Shown: positions 22,337-31,506 of the stretch, one piece after another
Numbering within the stretch: the first letter of the stretch is position 1
Layout of the letters: each line of letters starts with the position of its first letter
Assembly: GCF_003428645.1 (NCBI RefSeq)
Contig: NZ_QVQH01000005.1
Span: 1-64,000 of the forward strand
Origin: Geodermatophilus marinus
Lineage (GTDB): Bacteria; Actinomycetota; Actinomycetes; Mycobacteriales; Geodermatophilaceae
Direction: 5' to 3'
DNA length: 64,000 nt
Made by a program: the position numbers and the translations under genes
The notes under the pieces: generated by a model
What the model saw: the letters and a program-made list of their open reading frames with translations, nothing else
The model's database searches: none
What the model was told of the DNA's origin: nothing

Positions 22337-23509
22337 TCAGGACCCAGCCGGCACGGCTGCGCGCAACTGGCGGCGCCAGCGGGTGAACAGCCGGGGCTGG
22401 TTCATGCCCAGGACGGCGACGGGTCGCCCGTCGCGCTCGTAGACCACCAGGAAGCTGCGGTCGGCGCAGCTGCCCTCCACCACGCGGGCGACGTCGCCCT
22501 CGCGGCGCGACCCCGCGAACTGGATGCGGGCGCCGTACTGGTCGGACCAGAAGTACGGCACGGGCGTCGGCGCCGGCCCCCCGGCGCCCAGGAGGGTGGC
22601 GACCGCGGTGGCCGGCTGCTCGAGCGCGTTGGTCCAGTGCTCGATGCGGACGTGCCGCTCCGCGGCGGCCGACCACGTGGCGGCGCAGTCGCCCACCGCG
22701 ACCACGCCCGGGATGTTGGTCGCACAGCGTGCGTCGGTGAGGACGCCGTTGCCGAGGGCCACGCCGGAGCGGGCCAGCCAGCCGATGTTCGGGACGGCGC
22801 CGATGCCCACGACCACCACGTCGGCCGGCAGGCGTGTGCCGTCGGTCAGCTCGACGGCCTCGACCCTGCCGGTGCCGACCAGCCCGGCGACCCCGGTGCC
22901 GAGCAGCAGGCGGGTGCCGTGGTCGGCGTGCAACCCGGCGCAGACCACACCCATGTCGGCGCCCAGCGGGCCGGCGAGCGGGACGGGCTGCGTCTCGACG
23001 ACGGTGACCTCCAGCCCGAGCGTGCGGGCCGTGGCGGCCACCTCCGCCCCGATGAAGCCGGCCCCGATCACGACGAGACGCCCGGCGGCGGCCAGGTCCT
23101 CCCGCAGCGCGATCGCGTCGTCCAGCGACCGCAGCACGTGCACGCCGTCGAGCCCCTCGCTGCCGGGGAGGCGCCGGGCCCGGGCCCCCGTGGCCAGGAC
23201 GACGCCGTCGGCCCGGATCGTGCTGCCGTCGTGCAGCAGCACCGAGCGGCTGGGGTGGTCCAGCCCGACGGCGGTGGTGTGCAGCCGCCACTCGAGCCCG
23301 AGGTCCTCGTCGTCGGGCGCGCCCAGGGCGATGTCCTCCAGGGACGCCGTGCCGGCCAGGAACTCCTTGGACAGGGGCGGGCGGTCGTAGGGGGCGTGCA
23401 CCTCGTCGCCGACCACGACGATCCGGCCGTCGTAGGACTGTTCCCGGAGCGCGCGCGCCGCGGAGAGGCCGGCCAGGGAGGCCCCGACCACGGCGATCGT
23501 GGAGCTCAC
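22337..23509 (-). CDS. FAD-dependent ferredoxin reductase for the Rieske demethylase
   Basis: The start is GTG 23509, overlapping the ferredoxin stop by 4 nt. The 390-residue protein has the double-Rossmann layout of oxygenase-coupled reductases: FAD motif VVGASLAGLSAARALR near residue 6, NAD(P)H motif VIGAGFIGAEVAATARTLG near 150, and the second FAD motif TNIPGVVAVGDCA near 270. It resembles rubredoxin/putidaredoxin-type reductases. It should move electrons from NAD(P)H to the adjoining Rieske ferredoxin, which then feeds a Rieske oxygenase, most likely the betaine demethylase at 25149. Gbc systems of Pseudomonas use a fused GbcB reductase instead, so this is a three-component variant. Confidence 0.9.
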   Translation of the reverse strand: MSSTIAVVGASLAGLSAARALREQSYDGRIVVVGDEVHAPYDRPPLSKEFLAGTASLEDIALGAPDDEDLGLEWRLHTTAVGLDHPSRSVLLHDGSTIRADGVVLATGARARRLPGSEGLDGVHVLRSLDDAIALREDLAAAGRLVVIGAGFIGAEVAATARTLGLEVTVVETQPVPLAGPLGADMGVVCAGLHADHGTRLLLGTGVAGLVGTGRVEAVELTDGTRLPADVVVVGIGAVPNIGWLARSGVALGNGVLTDARCATNIPGVVAVGDCAATWSAAAERHVRIEHWTNALEQPATAVATLLGAGGPAPTPVPYFWSDQYGARIQFAGSRREGDVARVVEGSCADRSFLVVYERDGRPVAVLGMNQPRLFTRWRRQLRAAVPAGS

Positions 23510-23826
23510 GCGACGCCGTCCCCGGTCGTCCCCGGCTGCACGTAGACCATGCCGTCCTGGACGACGACCCGGTGGGTGCGGACCGGTGTCTTGGCCGGCG
23601 GGCCGGAGACCTTCCCGGTCCGCAGGTCGAAACACGAGGCGTGCAGCGGGCACTCCACAGAGCAGCCGTCCAGCCAGCCGTCGGCCAGCGAGGCGTCCTG
23701 GTGGGTGCACGTGTCGTCGATCGCGTAGAACTCGCCGTCGACGTTGAAGACCGCGATGGGCTCATCGGCCTCGATGCGGGTGGCCTCGCCGGGCGGCAAC
23801 GCGGTCGTGGGGCAGACCGGGATCAT
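23506..23826 (-). CDS. Rieske-type [2Fe-2S] ferredoxin
   Basis: I choose ATG 23826, which has GGAG six nt upstream; an ATG at 23889 is also in frame. The 106-residue protein contains the Rieske cluster ligands CTHQDASLADG and CPLHASCFD (Cys-x-His, 17 residues, Cys-x2-His), in the compact form used by soluble oxygenase ferredoxins. It begins MIPVCPTTALPPGEATRIEA and ends YVQPGTTGDGVA. It is translationally coupled to its reductase and divergent from an IclR gene, with a palindromic operator-like site between them. It probably supplies single electrons to the Rieske terminal oxygenase at 25149. Confidence 0.92.
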   Translation of the reverse strand: MIPVCPTTALPPGEATRIEADEPIAVFNVDGEFYAIDDTCTHQDASLADGWLDGCSVECPLHASCFDLRTGKVSGPPAKTPVRTHRVVVQDGMVYVQPGTTGDGVA

Positions 23827-23848
23827 GGGTGCTCCAGGCTCATCGACT

Positions 23849-23885
23849 GTTGCGGATACCGCAACTGTTTGCCTTGTGCGCAACA
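23849..23885. promoter_or_regulatory. Candidate IclR operator between ferredoxin and IclR genes
   Basis: GTTGCGGATACCGCAAC (23849-23865) is a perfect 7-3-7 palindrome, and a further TGTGCGCAACA half-site follows to 23885. Similar half-sites TGTTGCG and TGCAACA recur at 25002-25039 upstream of the demethylase. The site lies 23 bp upstream of the ferredoxin ATG and ~95 bp upstream of the IclR start. Confidence 0.6.
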
Positions 23886-23959
23886 GCATGGCTGGGCTTC
23901 ACCCCATCGTCAAGGGGAACGCCGGCGGCGTCCCGCGGTTCGCCACCTACGCTGAGGTC

Positions 23960-24760
23960 ATGGGTGGTCCGCAGGGTGAGAACGGGGAGCGGGGCTCGGT
24001 CGCCGTCGTCCAGTCGGTCGATCGGGCGCTGAGCGTCCTCGAGATCCTCGCGGCCCACGGTGAGGCCGGCGTCACCGATGTGGCCGCCGAGCTCGGGGTG
24101 CACAAGTCCACGGCCTTCCGGTTGGTGGCGGCGCTGGAGAGCCGGGGCTTCGTCGAGCAGCTGGCCGATCGGGGCAAGTACCGGCTGGGCTTCGGCGTCG
24201 TGCGCCTGGCCGGCGCGGCCGCCGCGCAGCTGGACATCGCCCGGGAGGGGCGGCCGATCTGCGACGCGCTGGCTGCCGACCTCGAGGAGACGGTCAACAT
24301 CGCCATCCTGGACGGCGACCGTGCGGTGAACGTCAGCCAGGTCCGCGGGCCGGGAGCGCTCAGCACCCACAACTGGGTGGGCCAGGGCACCCCTGTGCAC
24401 GCGACATCGAGCGGCAAGGTGCTCCTGGCGTACGCTCCCGACGCCGTCCGCAAGGAGGTGCTCTCCCGGGAGCTGCAGAGCTTCACCCCGGCCACGATCA
24501 CCGATCCCGAGGTGCTGCACCAGCACCTCGACCGGATCGTCGAGCAGGGGTGGGGTGCCACCGTCGAGGAGTACGAGGTCGGGCTCAACGCCGTCGCGGC
24601 GCCCGTCCGGGGCGCGGACGGCGACGTGGTCGCGGCCCTCAGCGTCTCGGGGCCGTCCTTCCGCATCGACGCCGAGGACTTCCCGATGCTCGCCCGGCGT
24701 GTGGTGTCGGGCGCCGACGAGCTGGGCAGGAGGCTGGGCCACTTCGGCCGGGCTCGCTGA
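23960..24760 (+). CDS. IclR-family transcriptional regulator
   Basis: This 266-residue protein has a winged-helix N-terminus (SVDRALSVLEILAAHGEAGV, then TDVAAELGVHKSTAFRLVAA LESRGF) and the IclR effector domain with GTPVHATSSGKVLLAYAPDA and VEEYEVGLNAVAAPVRGADG. IclR proteins bind short palindromes as dimers and respond to small metabolites. Position between the ferredoxin/reductase pair and the Rieske demethylase, and matching operator-like sites in front of both, suggest that it controls betaine demethylation. Glycine betaine or dimethylglycine would be the obvious effectors. I placed the start at ATG 23960; an in-frame ATG upstream exists but would run through the operator. Confidence 0.9.
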   Translation: MGGPQGENGERGSVAVVQSVDRALSVLEILAAHGEAGVTDVAAELGVHKSTAFRLVAALESRGFVEQLADRGKYRLGFGVVRLAGAAAAQLDIAREGRPICDALAADLEETVNIAILDGDRAVNVSQVRGPGALSTHNWVGQGTPVHATSSGKVLLAYAPDAVRKEVLSRELQSFTPATITDPEVLHQHLDRIVEQGWGATVEEYEVGLNAVAAPVRGADGDVVAALSVSGPSFRIDAEDFPMLARRVVSGADELGRRLGHFGRAR

Positions 24761-24810
24761 CCGGGCGGGAGGCCGCTCCCGGGACGGCCGGCACTCCGCC
24801 CGACCTGGCC

Positions 24811-24878
24811 ATCTCCCCGCGTCCGCGCTGTGTCCACACCGCGCATCTCCCCGCGTCCGCGCTGTGTCCACACCGCGC
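24811..24878 (+). repeat. 34-bp tandem duplication
   Basis: A 34-bp unit starting ATCTCCCCGCGTCCGCGC and ending TCCACACCGCGC is repeated exactly, head to tail, at 24811 and 24845. It lies 50 bp after the IclR stop. Apart from this and the operator-like site at 25002, the 388-bp gap 24761-25148 holds nothing I can name. Confidence 0.85.
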
Positions 24879-25001
24879 GGCGCGGCCGGCGTGGGGGGCG
24901 TGCCTCGTGCGCACGTCATCACGTCAGCAGGCCGGTGCGGCGGGAGGGCGTCCGGCTCGGAGTTCCCGAGGAATGTCGGGTCGGGTCGTCCGTCCGATGC
25001 T

Positions 25002-25039
25002 TGTTGCGCTGTGCGCGATCCGCTGAGTAATGTGCAACA
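25002..25039 (+). promoter_or_regulatory. Candidate IclR operator upstream of the betaine demethylase
   Basis: TGTTGCG (25002-25008) and TGCAACA (25033-25039) form inverted half-sites that match those at 23849-23885. They lie 110-147 bp before the demethylase ATG. Confidence 0.5.
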
Positions 25040-25148
25040 CATCGGTCGTCTTGAGCCCGTCGGCAGGCGACGGCCGAGGCGTGTCGCAGACCCGTGCTGC
25101 CCGACTTCCGGCGTACCCCGATCGCCCGACGGAACCCCGAGGTGCCGT

Positions 25149-26270
25149 ATGACCACCACCGACCTGCCCGCGAGCCTCATCTCCACGCTGCCGGGCCAGT
25201 ACTACACGGACCCGGCCATCTTCGCCCTCGAGCAGACCCGGGTCTTCGAGGCCATGTGGTTCTGCGCGGTGCGGTCGGCCGACCTGCCGACGCCCGGGAC
25301 GTTCCGGAAGGTCCAGGTCGGCCGGGAGAGCGTGCTGGTCGTCCGCGGCCGTGACGGTCGGCTGCGGGCCTTCCTGAACATCTGCCGGCACCGGGGCGCG
25401 CAGATCTGCACGGACGACTCCGGCGAGGTCAAGCGGGCCTTCCAGTGCCCGTACCACGCCTGGACCTACGACCTCTCGGGCAAGCTGGTCGCGGCTCCGA
25501 ACCTGACCAAGATGCCCGACATCGACCGCGTGCGGTACGGCCTGGTGCCGGTGCACCTGCGGGAGTGGCTCGGGTACGCCTGGGTCTCCCTGGCCGAGCA
25601 GCCCCCGTCCTTCGAGGACGACGTCGTGGGCGCCATCGCCGACCGCCTCGGGAGCCGGGAGGCCATCGACGACTACGAGCTGGACTCGCTCACGGTCGGC
25701 CGCCGCATCACCTACGACGTGCAGGCCAACTGGAAGCTCATCATCGAGAACTTCATGGAGTGCTACCACTGCGCGACGATCCACCCCGAGCTCACCGAGG
25801 TGCTCCCGGAGTTCGCCGACGGCTACGCCGCGCAGTTCTACGTCGGGCACGGCGCGGAGTTCGGTGCGGACGTCCAGGGCTTCACCGTCGACGGCAGCGA
25901 GGGCTTCGGCAAGCTCCCCGGCGTCGACGAGGACCACGACCGCCGCTACTACGCGATCACCGTCCGGCCGACGGTCTTCGTCAACCTGGTGCCCGACCAC
26001 GTGATCTTCCACCGCATGTTCCCGGTGTCGGTCGACCGGACGATCGTGGAGTGCGACTGGTTGTACACCCGCGAGGTGGTGGAGTCCGGGAAGGACGTGT
26101 CCCGGTCGGTGGAGCTGTTCCACCGGGTCAACGAGCAGGACTTCGCGGCCTGCGAGCGGACCCAGCCGGCCATGTCGTCCCGGGCCTACGCCAACGGCGG
26201 TGTCCTTGTCCCGTCCGAGCACCACATCGGCGAGTTCCACCACTGGCTGACCCAGCGCCTGTCCGGCTGA
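25149..26270 (+). CDS. gbcA: Rieske oxygenase, glycine betaine demethylase type (GbcA-like)
   Basis: This 373-residue Rieske non-heme iron oxygenase has cluster ligands in NICRHRGAQICTDD and CPYHAWTYDLSG and a mononuclear iron site with ENFMECYHCATIHPELTEV. The latter segment and the closing SRAYANGGVLVPSEHHIGEF match the betaine/carnitine/stachydrine demethylase group. The expected reaction is glycine betaine plus O2 and reductant to dimethylglycine and formaldehyde. The context supports it: dimethylglycine oxidase, sarcosine oxidase, formaldehyde dehydrogenase and a BCCT transporter are all close by. It would receive electrons from the ferredoxin and reductase at 22337-23826. Stachydrine remains an alternative substrate. 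Confidence 0.88.
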   Translation: MTTTDLPASLISTLPGQYYTDPAIFALEQTRVFEAMWFCAVRSADLPTPGTFRKVQVGRESVLVVRGRDGRLRAFLNICRHRGAQICTDDSGEVKRAFQCPYHAWTYDLSGKLVAAPNLTKMPDIDRVRYGLVPVHLREWLGYAWVSLAEQPPSFEDDVVGAIADRLGSREAIDDYELDSLTVGRRITYDVQANWKLIIENFMECYHCATIHPELTEVLPEFADGYAAQFYVGHGAEFGADVQGFTVDGSEGFGKLPGVDEDHDRRYYAITVRPTVFVNLVPDHVIFHRMFPVSVDRTIVECDWLYTREVVESGKDVSRSVELFHRVNEQDFAACERTQPAMSSRAYANGGVLVPSEHHIGEFHHWLTQRLSG

Positions 26271-26306
26271 GGGAGGACCCCACGGGCCTGCCCGTGCCGT
26301 CCTCCC
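26271..26306. terminator. Bidirectional terminator
   Basis: GGGAGGAC (26271-26278) pairs with GTCCTCCC (26299-26306) around an inner stem CACGGGC-CT-GCCCGTG. The structure starts at the base after the gbcA stop and serves the convergent gene ending at 26325. Confidence 0.8.
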
Positions 26307-26324
26307 GCCGGTCGCCCACCCCCG

Positions 26325-27308
26325 TCACCCCGTGCCCGCGTCGGACAGCCGGGCCAGCCACTCCTGCCGCCACGCCTCCGTGCGCGCCACCTCGTTGAAG
26401 GTGAAGAAGTGGAAGCCCTGCACGCGGTGCTCGGGCCGACCGAGGGTGGGTGCGAGGCCGTCCACGAGGCGGTCCGGCCGGTAGCCGTGGGGCAGGAAGA
26501 AGCGCCCAAGCACGCCCTGCTGCTTCGCCAGGAACCGGGCCGACCGGCCGAGCCCGAGCCGGGCCGAGATCCGCACGAGCCTCTGCCGCGTCACCGCGCC
26601 GGGGAGCCCCACCCGGATCGGCAGGTCGACCCCCCGCCGGCTGACCTCTCGTGCCCAGGCCACCGTCGTCGCGGCCGAGAAGCACAGCTGCGTGGTCACG
26701 TGCGTCGCGTGCGGGGCCTTCTGCTCGAGGGCGCGGTCGATGAGCTCCGGGTCGATGTGCCCGTGCCCCTCGGGATAGCCGCCGATCCCCACGGTCTCGA
26801 AGCGGGAGCCGGTGGTGTCCAGCGCCTCGAGCAGGCTCAGCGCGTCGGGGAACGTCCCGGCGGGCTCGGCGGCGTCGCCCCCGACGACGAAGACCCCGGA
26901 CACCCCGGCGGCGCGCAGGCGGGCGACGACCTCGGCCAGGTGGGCCGCGTCCCGGACCAGCCGGGCGGCGAGGTGGGGCGTCGCGGTGAACCCGTGACCG
27001 GTCAGCCGCTCGGCCAGTTCGAGGGTCGGGACCAGACCCTTGGCCTCGGTCACCGTCACGGTGAGGGGCACGGCTCGAGGGACGTGCTCGACGACCGACT
27101 CCTCGGCGCCCCGCAGCGGCAGGACCTCGTAGCTGGCCGCTCGCAGCGCCCGCTCCAGCGCGGTGCGGGCACCGTGCCCCGTCGGCGGCCCGTCGGCGGG
27201 GGTTGGCAGCCCCGCCCGTGTCGGTGCACGGGTCCCGTCCCGGACCTCGGTGGGCACGGCTCGCCTCCGCGCCGCCGTTCCCGCCGGTGGGCTCACGAGG
27301 CCGCTCAC
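26325..27308 (-). CDS. Methylenetetrahydrofolate reductase-like protein
   Basis: I place the start at GTG 27308, which overlaps the dehydrogenase stop by 4 nt and gives 327 residues; GTG 27257 would also work. The TIM-barrel motifs of the MetF family are visible: [73 protein letters not shown] and [10 protein letters not shown]. It is more divergent than a housekeeping MetF and has a Pro/Arg-rich N-terminal extension. It probably reduces 5,10-methylene-THF, made by the dimethylglycine and sarcosine enzymes of this locus, to 5-methyl-THF, or works on it in reverse. It is coupled to the formaldehyde dehydrogenase. Confidence 0.8.
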   Translation of the reverse strand: MSGLVSPPAGTAARRRAVPTEVRDGTRAPTRAGLPTPADGPPTGHGARTALERALRAASYEVLPLRGAEESVVEHVPRAVPLTVTVTEAKGLVPTLELAERLTGHGFTATPHLAARLVRDAAHLAEVVARLRAAGVSGVFVVGGDAAEPAGTFPDALSLLEALDTTGSRFETVGIGGYPEGHGHIDPELIDRALEQKAPHATHVTTQLCFSAATTVAWAREVSRRGVDLPIRVGLPGAVTRQRLVRISARLGLGRSARFLAKQQGVLGRFFLPHGYRPDRLVDGLAPTLGRPEHRVQGFHFFTFNEVARTEAWRQEWLARLSDAGTG

Positions 27309-28396
27309 TCGTCGAGCACCACCACGGAGCGCAGCACGTCGCCGGAGTGCATCCTGGTGAAGGCGGCCTCGACGTCGCCGAGGCCGATGGTCTCGGTGAC
27401 GAAGTCCGCCAGCGGGAAGCGGCCCTGCAGGTAGAGGTCGACCAGCATCGGGAAGTCCCGGGAGGGCAGGCAGTCGCCGTACCAGGAGGACGTGACCGCC
27501 CCGCCGCGGCCGAAGACCTCGATCAGCGGCAGGGTGATGGTCATGTCCGGGGTGGGCACGCCGACCAGCACCACCCGGCCGGCCAGGTCGCGGGCGGAGA
27601 AGGCCTGCTCGAACACCGCGGGGTGGCCGACCGCGTCGATGGCCACGTCCACGCCGAAGCCGCCGGTGAGGCCCTTGATCGCCGCGACCGGGTCGGTCTG
27701 CTTCGAGTTGACGGTGTGGGTGGCACCGAACTGCTTCGCCCACGCCAGCTTCCGGTCGTCGATGTCGACGGCGACGATCGTGCTCGCCCCGGCCAGCTTC
27801 GCGCCGGCGATGGCGGCGTCCCCGACGCCGCCGCAGCCGAACACGGCGACGGTCTCCCCGCGCTGCACGCCGCCGGTGTGGATCGCCGCGCCGACGCCGG
27901 CCATCACCCCGCAGCCGAGCAGCCCGGCGGCGGGAGCCGGGGCGGCGGGGTCGACCCTGGTGCACTGCCCGGCGTGCACCAGCGTCTTCTCGGCGAACGC
28001 GCCGATGCCCAGCGCCGGGCTCAGCGCGGTGCCGTCGGCCAGGGTCATCTGCTGCGCGGCGTTGTGGGTGTCGAAGCAGTACTGCGGCTGCCCCTTGCGG
28101 CAGGCGCGGCACTGCCCGCACACCGCCCGCCAGTTGAGCACCACGTAGTCGCCCACGGCGACGTCGGTGACGCCCTCCCCGACCGCGGCGACCGTGCCGG
28201 CGGCCTCGTGGCCGAGCAGGAAGGGGAACTCGTCGGTGATCCCGCCCTCGCGGTAGTGCAGGTCGGTGTGGCAGACCCCGCATGCGGCGATGTCGACGAC
28301 GGCCTCCCCCGGGCCCGGGTCGGGCACGACGATCGTCTCGACGGTGACCGGGGCTCCCTTGCTGCGGGCGACGACGCCCTTCACCTCGTAGGCCAT
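27305..28396 (-). CDS. mscR: S-(hydroxymethyl)mycothiol dehydrogenase
   Basis: This 363-residue zinc-dependent medium-chain dehydrogenase oxidises the mycothiol adduct of formaldehyde with NAD+. The opening [20 protein letters not shown] and [20 protein letters not shown] are close to the actinobacterial mycothiol-dependent formaldehyde dehydrogenases. The structural zinc Cys set is [15 protein letters not shown], and the NAD fold is [19 protein letters not shown]. It should remove formaldehyde released by betaine demethylation. It is divergent from glyA-sox across a region with a GntR-type operator-like site and is followed by the MTHFR-like gene with a 4-nt overlap. A related role in S-nitrosomycothiol reduction is known for the family. 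Confidence 0.93.
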   Translation of the reverse strand: MAYEVKGVVARSKGAPVTVETIVVPDPGPGEAVVDIAACGVCHTDLHYREGGITDEFPFLLGHEAAGTVAAVGEGVTDVAVGDYVVLNWRAVCGQCRACRKGQPQYCFDTHNAAQQMTLADGTALSPALGIGAFAEKTLVHAGQCTRVDPAAPAPAAGLLGCGVMAGVGAAIHTGGVQRGETVAVFGCGGVGDAAIAGAKLAGASTIVAVDIDDRKLAWAKQFGATHTVNSKQTDPVAAIKGLTGGFGVDVAIDAVGHPAVFEQAFSARDLAGRVVLVGVPTPDMTITLPLIEVFGRGGAVTSSWYGDCLPSRDFPMLVDLYLQGRFPLADFVTETIGLGDVEAAFTRMHSGDVLRSVVVLDE

Positions 28397-28532
28397 GGTC
28401 GTGGGTCTCCTCTCTCGCGGATGTGCGGACCCGACGCGGCGGCGTCCCCGCAGGCCGTGCCCTGGCCTAGCCGAGAGGTCGTGCCCAGCACCCCTTGACC
28501 GCGTCCGGCCGTCACCCTACGGTGTTAGACGA

Positions 28533-28544
28533 CTGATATACCAG
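28533..28544. promoter_or_regulatory. Candidate GntR operator upstream of glyA-sox
   Basis: CTGATATACCAG is a near-palindrome (CTGRTATAYCAG) of the kind bound by FadR-subfamily GntR proteins. The identical 12-mer occurs at 38941-38952 in front of the GntR gene and sdaA. It is 37 bp upstream of the glyA start and 137 bp upstream of the divergent dehydrogenase. Confidence 0.7.
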
Positions 28545-28580
28545 TCCTTGACTACATCTCCTGGCAGGAGGGATCCCGGC

Positions 28581-29909
28581 ATGGTGATCCAGGTCGACGC
28601 AGCGCTCCAGGCCCCGACCGCTCCGAGCCAGGTGCTCGACCGGTCGCTGGCGGACACCGACCCGGAGGTCGCCGGTGCGATCGCCGCCGAGCTGACCCGT
28701 CAGCAGACCACCCTGGAGATGATCGCCAGCGAGAACTTCGCCCCGGTGGCCGTCATGCAGGCCCAGGGCTCGGTGCTGACCAACAAGTACGCCGAGGGCT
28801 ACCCCGGCCGGCGGTACTACGGCGGCTGCGAGCACGTCGACGTGATCGAGCAGCTGGCCATCGACCGGCTGGTGGCGTTGTTCGGCGCGGAGTACGCCAA
28901 CGTGCAGCCGCACTCGGGAGCGCAGGCCAACGCCGCGGCGATGTCCGCCCTGCTGGACCCCGGCGACACCATCCTGGGTCTCGACCTGGCCCACGGCGGT
29001 CACCTGACCCACGGGATGAGGCTCAACTTCTCCGGGAAGCTCTACGACGTCGCCGCCTACCACGTGGGCCGCGAGGACCACCGGGTCGACATGGCCGAGG
29101 TGGAGGAGCTGGCGCAGGAACGCCGGCCCAGGCTCATCGTCGCCGGCTGGTCGGCCTACCCCCGCCACCTGGACTTCGCCGGGTTCCGCCGGATCGCCGA
29201 CGAGGTCGGGGCCTACCTGATGGTCGACATGGCGCACTTCGCCGGCCTGGTCGCCGCTGGGCTGCACCCCTCCCCGGTGCCGCACGCGCACGTGGTCACC
29301 TCGACCACCCACAAGACCCTGGGCGGCCCGCGCGGCGGGTTCATCCTGGCCACGGCCGACCTGGCCAAGAAGTTCGACTCGTCGGTCTTCCCCGGCCAGC
29401 AGGGCGGGCCCCTGGAGCACGTTATCGCCGCCAAGGCGGTGGCCTTCCGGCTGGCCGGCGAGCCGGACTTCCGCGAGCGCCAGGAGCGGACCCTCGCCGG
29501 CGCCCGGATATTGGCCGACCGGTTGCTGGCCGCCGACTCCCGAGCGGCGGGCATCGACGTGGTCAGCGGCGGCACCGACGTCCACCTCGTCCTGGTGGAC
29601 CTGCGCGAGTCGGAGCTGGACGGCCGGCAGGCCGAGGACCGGCTGCACGCGATCGGCATCACCGTCAACCGCAACGCGGTGCCCTTCGACCCCCGCCCGC
29701 CCATGGTCAGCTCCGGGGTCCGCATCGGCACCCCGGCCCTGGCTGCGCGCGGGTTCGACCTCGAGGACTTCGCCGAGGTCGCCGACGTCATCGCCGCCGC
29801 GCTGCGGCCCTCGGTGGGCGGGGGCCGGCTCGCCGACCTGCGCGGCCAGGTCACCCGGCTCGCCGACCGCCACCCGCTCTACCCCGACCTGACGGAGGTC
29901 CCCCGATGA
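28581..29909 (+). CDS. glyA: Serine hydroxymethyltransferase
   Basis: This 442-residue PLP enzyme interconverts glycine plus 5,10-methylene-THF and serine. Hallmarks are [34 protein letters not shown], the PLP-lysine segment [16 protein letters not shown] and [18 protein letters not shown] 28581 has GGAGGG 12 nt upstream. The gene overlaps soxB by 4 nt, so it is the first gene of the glyA-soxBDAG operon. In this setting it uses glycine from sarcosine oxidation and the folate-bound carbon to make serine, which SdaA (39001) converts to pyruvate. A second housekeeping glyA is probably elsewhere. Confidence 0.96.
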   Translation: MVIQVDAALQAPTAPSQVLDRSLADTDPEVAGAIAAELTRQQTTLEMIASENFAPVAVMQAQGSVLTNKYAEGYPGRRYYGGCEHVDVIEQLAIDRLVALFGAEYANVQPHSGAQANAAAMSALLDPGDTILGLDLAHGGHLTHGMRLNFSGKLYDVAAYHVGREDHRVDMAEVEELAQERRPRLIVAGWSAYPRHLDFAGFRRIADEVGAYLMVDMAHFAGLVAAGLHPSPVPHAHVVTSTTHKTLGGPRGGFILATADLAKKFDSSVFPGQQGGPLEHVIAAKAVAFRLAGEPDFRERQERTLAGARILADRLLAADSRAAGIDVVSGGTDVHLVLVDLRESELDGRQAEDRLHAIGITVNRNAVPFDPRPPMVSSGVRIGTPALAARGFDLEDFAEVADVIAAALRPSVGGGRLADLRGQVTRLADRHPLYPDLTEVPR

Positions 29910-31165
29910 GCCTCGGTTCCTCCCACGCCACCGGCACCCCCCCCACCCCCGGCGCGGACCTGCCGGAACACCCCGACCTCCTCTGGCGCGACACGGAGCC
30001 GAAGCGCACCTACGACGTGGTGATCGTCGGCGGCGGTGGGCACGGCCTGGCCACCGCGCACTACCTCGCCAAGAACCACGGCATCACGGACGTCGCGGTG
30101 CTGGAGAAGGGCTGGCTGGCCGGCGGCAACATGGCCCGCAACACCACGATCATCCGGTCCAACTACCTGTGGGACGAGAGCTCGGGCATCTACGAGCACG
30201 CCCTCAAGCTGTGGGAGGGGCTCGAGGACGACCTCGGCTACCCGATCCTGTTCAGCCAGCGCGGCGTGCTCAACCTGGCCCACACGCTGCAGGACGTCCG
30301 GGACAGCGTGCGCCGGGTCGAGGCCAACAAGCTCAACGGCGTCGACGCGGAGTGGCTGGAGCCGGACGAGGTCCGCAAGGTCTGCCCGGTCGTCAACACC
30401 TCGACCGACATCCGCTACCCGGTGCTCGGGGCCACCTACCAGCCGCGCGCCGGCATCGCCAAGCACGACTTCGTGGCCTGGGGCTTCGCCCGCCGCGCGG
30501 ACGAGGCCGGGATCGACCTCGTCCAGGACTGCGAGGTCACCGGTTTCACCACCGACGGCGACCGGGTCACCGGGGTGCGGACCACCCGCGGCGCGATCGG
30601 CGCGGGCACCGTGGTCCTCTGCGCGGCCGGCCACACCTCCGTGCTCACCGACATGCTCGGCATCCGCGTGCCGATCCAGAGCCACCCGCTGCAGGCGCTG
30701 GTCTCCGAGCTGCTCGAGCCGGTGCACCCCACGGTGGTCATGTCCAACGCCGTCCACGTCTACGTCTCGCAGGCGCACAAGGGCGAACTGGTCATGGGCG
30801 CCGGCGTCGACTCGTACAACGGCTACGGCCAGCGGGGCGCCTTCCACGTCATCGAGCGCCAGATGGCTGCCGCGGTCGAGCTCTTCCCGGTGTTCGCGCG
30901 GGCGCACCTGCTGCGGACCTGGGGCGGCATCGTCGACGTCAGCCCCGACGCCTCGCCGATCGTCGGGCGCACGCCCTACGAGAACGTCTACCTCAACTGC
31001 GGCTGGGGCACCGGCGGCTTCAAGGCCACGCCCGGCATCGGCTCGGCCCTGGCGCACACCATCGCGCACGACGAGCCCCACCCGCTCGTGGCGCCGTTCA
31101 GCCTCGACCGGTTCGTCACCGGTGCACTCGTCGACGAGCACGGCGCCGCCGCCGTTGCCCACTGA
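29906..31165 (+). CDS. soxB: Sarcosine oxidase, beta subunit
   Basis: This 419-residue flavoprotein subunit of heterotetrameric sarcosine oxidase starts 4 nt inside glyA. The FAD-binding motif is [20 protein letters not shown], followed by [20 protein letters not shown], typical of SoxB. The C-terminal [19 protein letters not shown] and [20 protein letters not shown] close the flavin domain. Beta carries the non-covalent FAD that oxidises sarcosine and the covalent FMN shared at the alpha/beta interface. Electrons go to O2, giving H2O2, which the catalase-peroxidase at 48420 could help remove. Order soxB-soxD-soxA-soxG is the usual one. Confidence 0.96.
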   Translation: MSLGSSHATGTPPTPGADLPEHPDLLWRDTEPKRTYDVVIVGGGGHGLATAHYLAKNHGITDVAVLEKGWLAGGNMARNTTIIRSNYLWDESSGIYEHALKLWEGLEDDLGYPILFSQRGVLNLAHTLQDVRDSVRRVEANKLNGVDAEWLEPDEVRKVCPVVNTSTDIRYPVLGATYQPRAGIAKHDFVAWGFARRADEAGIDLVQDCEVTGFTTDGDRVTGVRTTRGAIGAGTVVLCAAGHTSVLTDMLGIRVPIQSHPLQALVSELLEPVHPTVVMSNAVHVYVSQAHKGELVMGAGVDSYNGYGQRGAFHVIERQMAAAVELFPVFARAHLLRTWGGIVDVSPDASPIVGRTPYENVYLNCGWGTGGFKATPGIGSALAHTIAHDEPHPLVAPFSLDRFVTGALVDEHGAAAVAH

Positions 31166-31194
31166 CGCCGCAGCCCACTGATCCAGGAGTCCCC

Positions 31195-31506
31195 GTGCAA
31201 CTCATCGCATGCCCGTGGTGCGGCCCCCGCGAGGAGGTCGAGTTCCACTACGGCGGCCAGGCCCACGTCCCCTACCCGGACAGCCCCGCCGAGCTCTCGG
31301 ACGAGGAGTGGGCGCTCTACGTCTTCTTCCGCGACAACACCAAGGGCCGCTTCGCCGAGCGCTGGAACCACACCACCGGCTGCCGCCGCTGGTTCAACGC
31401 GATCCGCGACACCACCACCTACCGCTTCGAGAGCGTGTACCGCCTCGACGACCCGAAGCCGCCCGTGACCGAGCTCGCGAGGTCGCGAAGGAGCACAGCC
31501 CCGTGA
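31195..31506 (+). CDS. soxD: Sarcosine oxidase, delta subunit
   Basis: From GTG 31195 the 103-residue protein reads MQLIACPWCGPREEVEFHYG, with the zinc-binding CxxC and His of the delta subunit, then YVFFRDNTKGRFAERWNHTT and GCRRWFNAIRDTTTYRFESV. The small delta subunit binds zinc and caps the alpha subunit. A GGAG lies 9 nt upstream. The stop overlaps the soxA GTG by 2 bases, so translation is coupled. Confidence 0.95.
   Translation: MQLIACPWCGPREEVEFHYGGQAHVPYPDSPAELSDEEWALYVFFRDNTKGRFAERWNHTTGCRRWFNAIRDTTTYRFESVYRLDDPKPPVTELARSRRSTAP

Noticed and set aside
24811-24878. CRISPR array
   Set aside because: The two 34-bp units are directly adjacent with no spacer, and no cas genes are nearby.
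28397-28580. Glycine or THF riboswitch upstream of glyA
   Set aside because: The leader is short and I see no tandem aptamer or pseudoknot-like consensus. The operator-like 12-mer explains regulation better.
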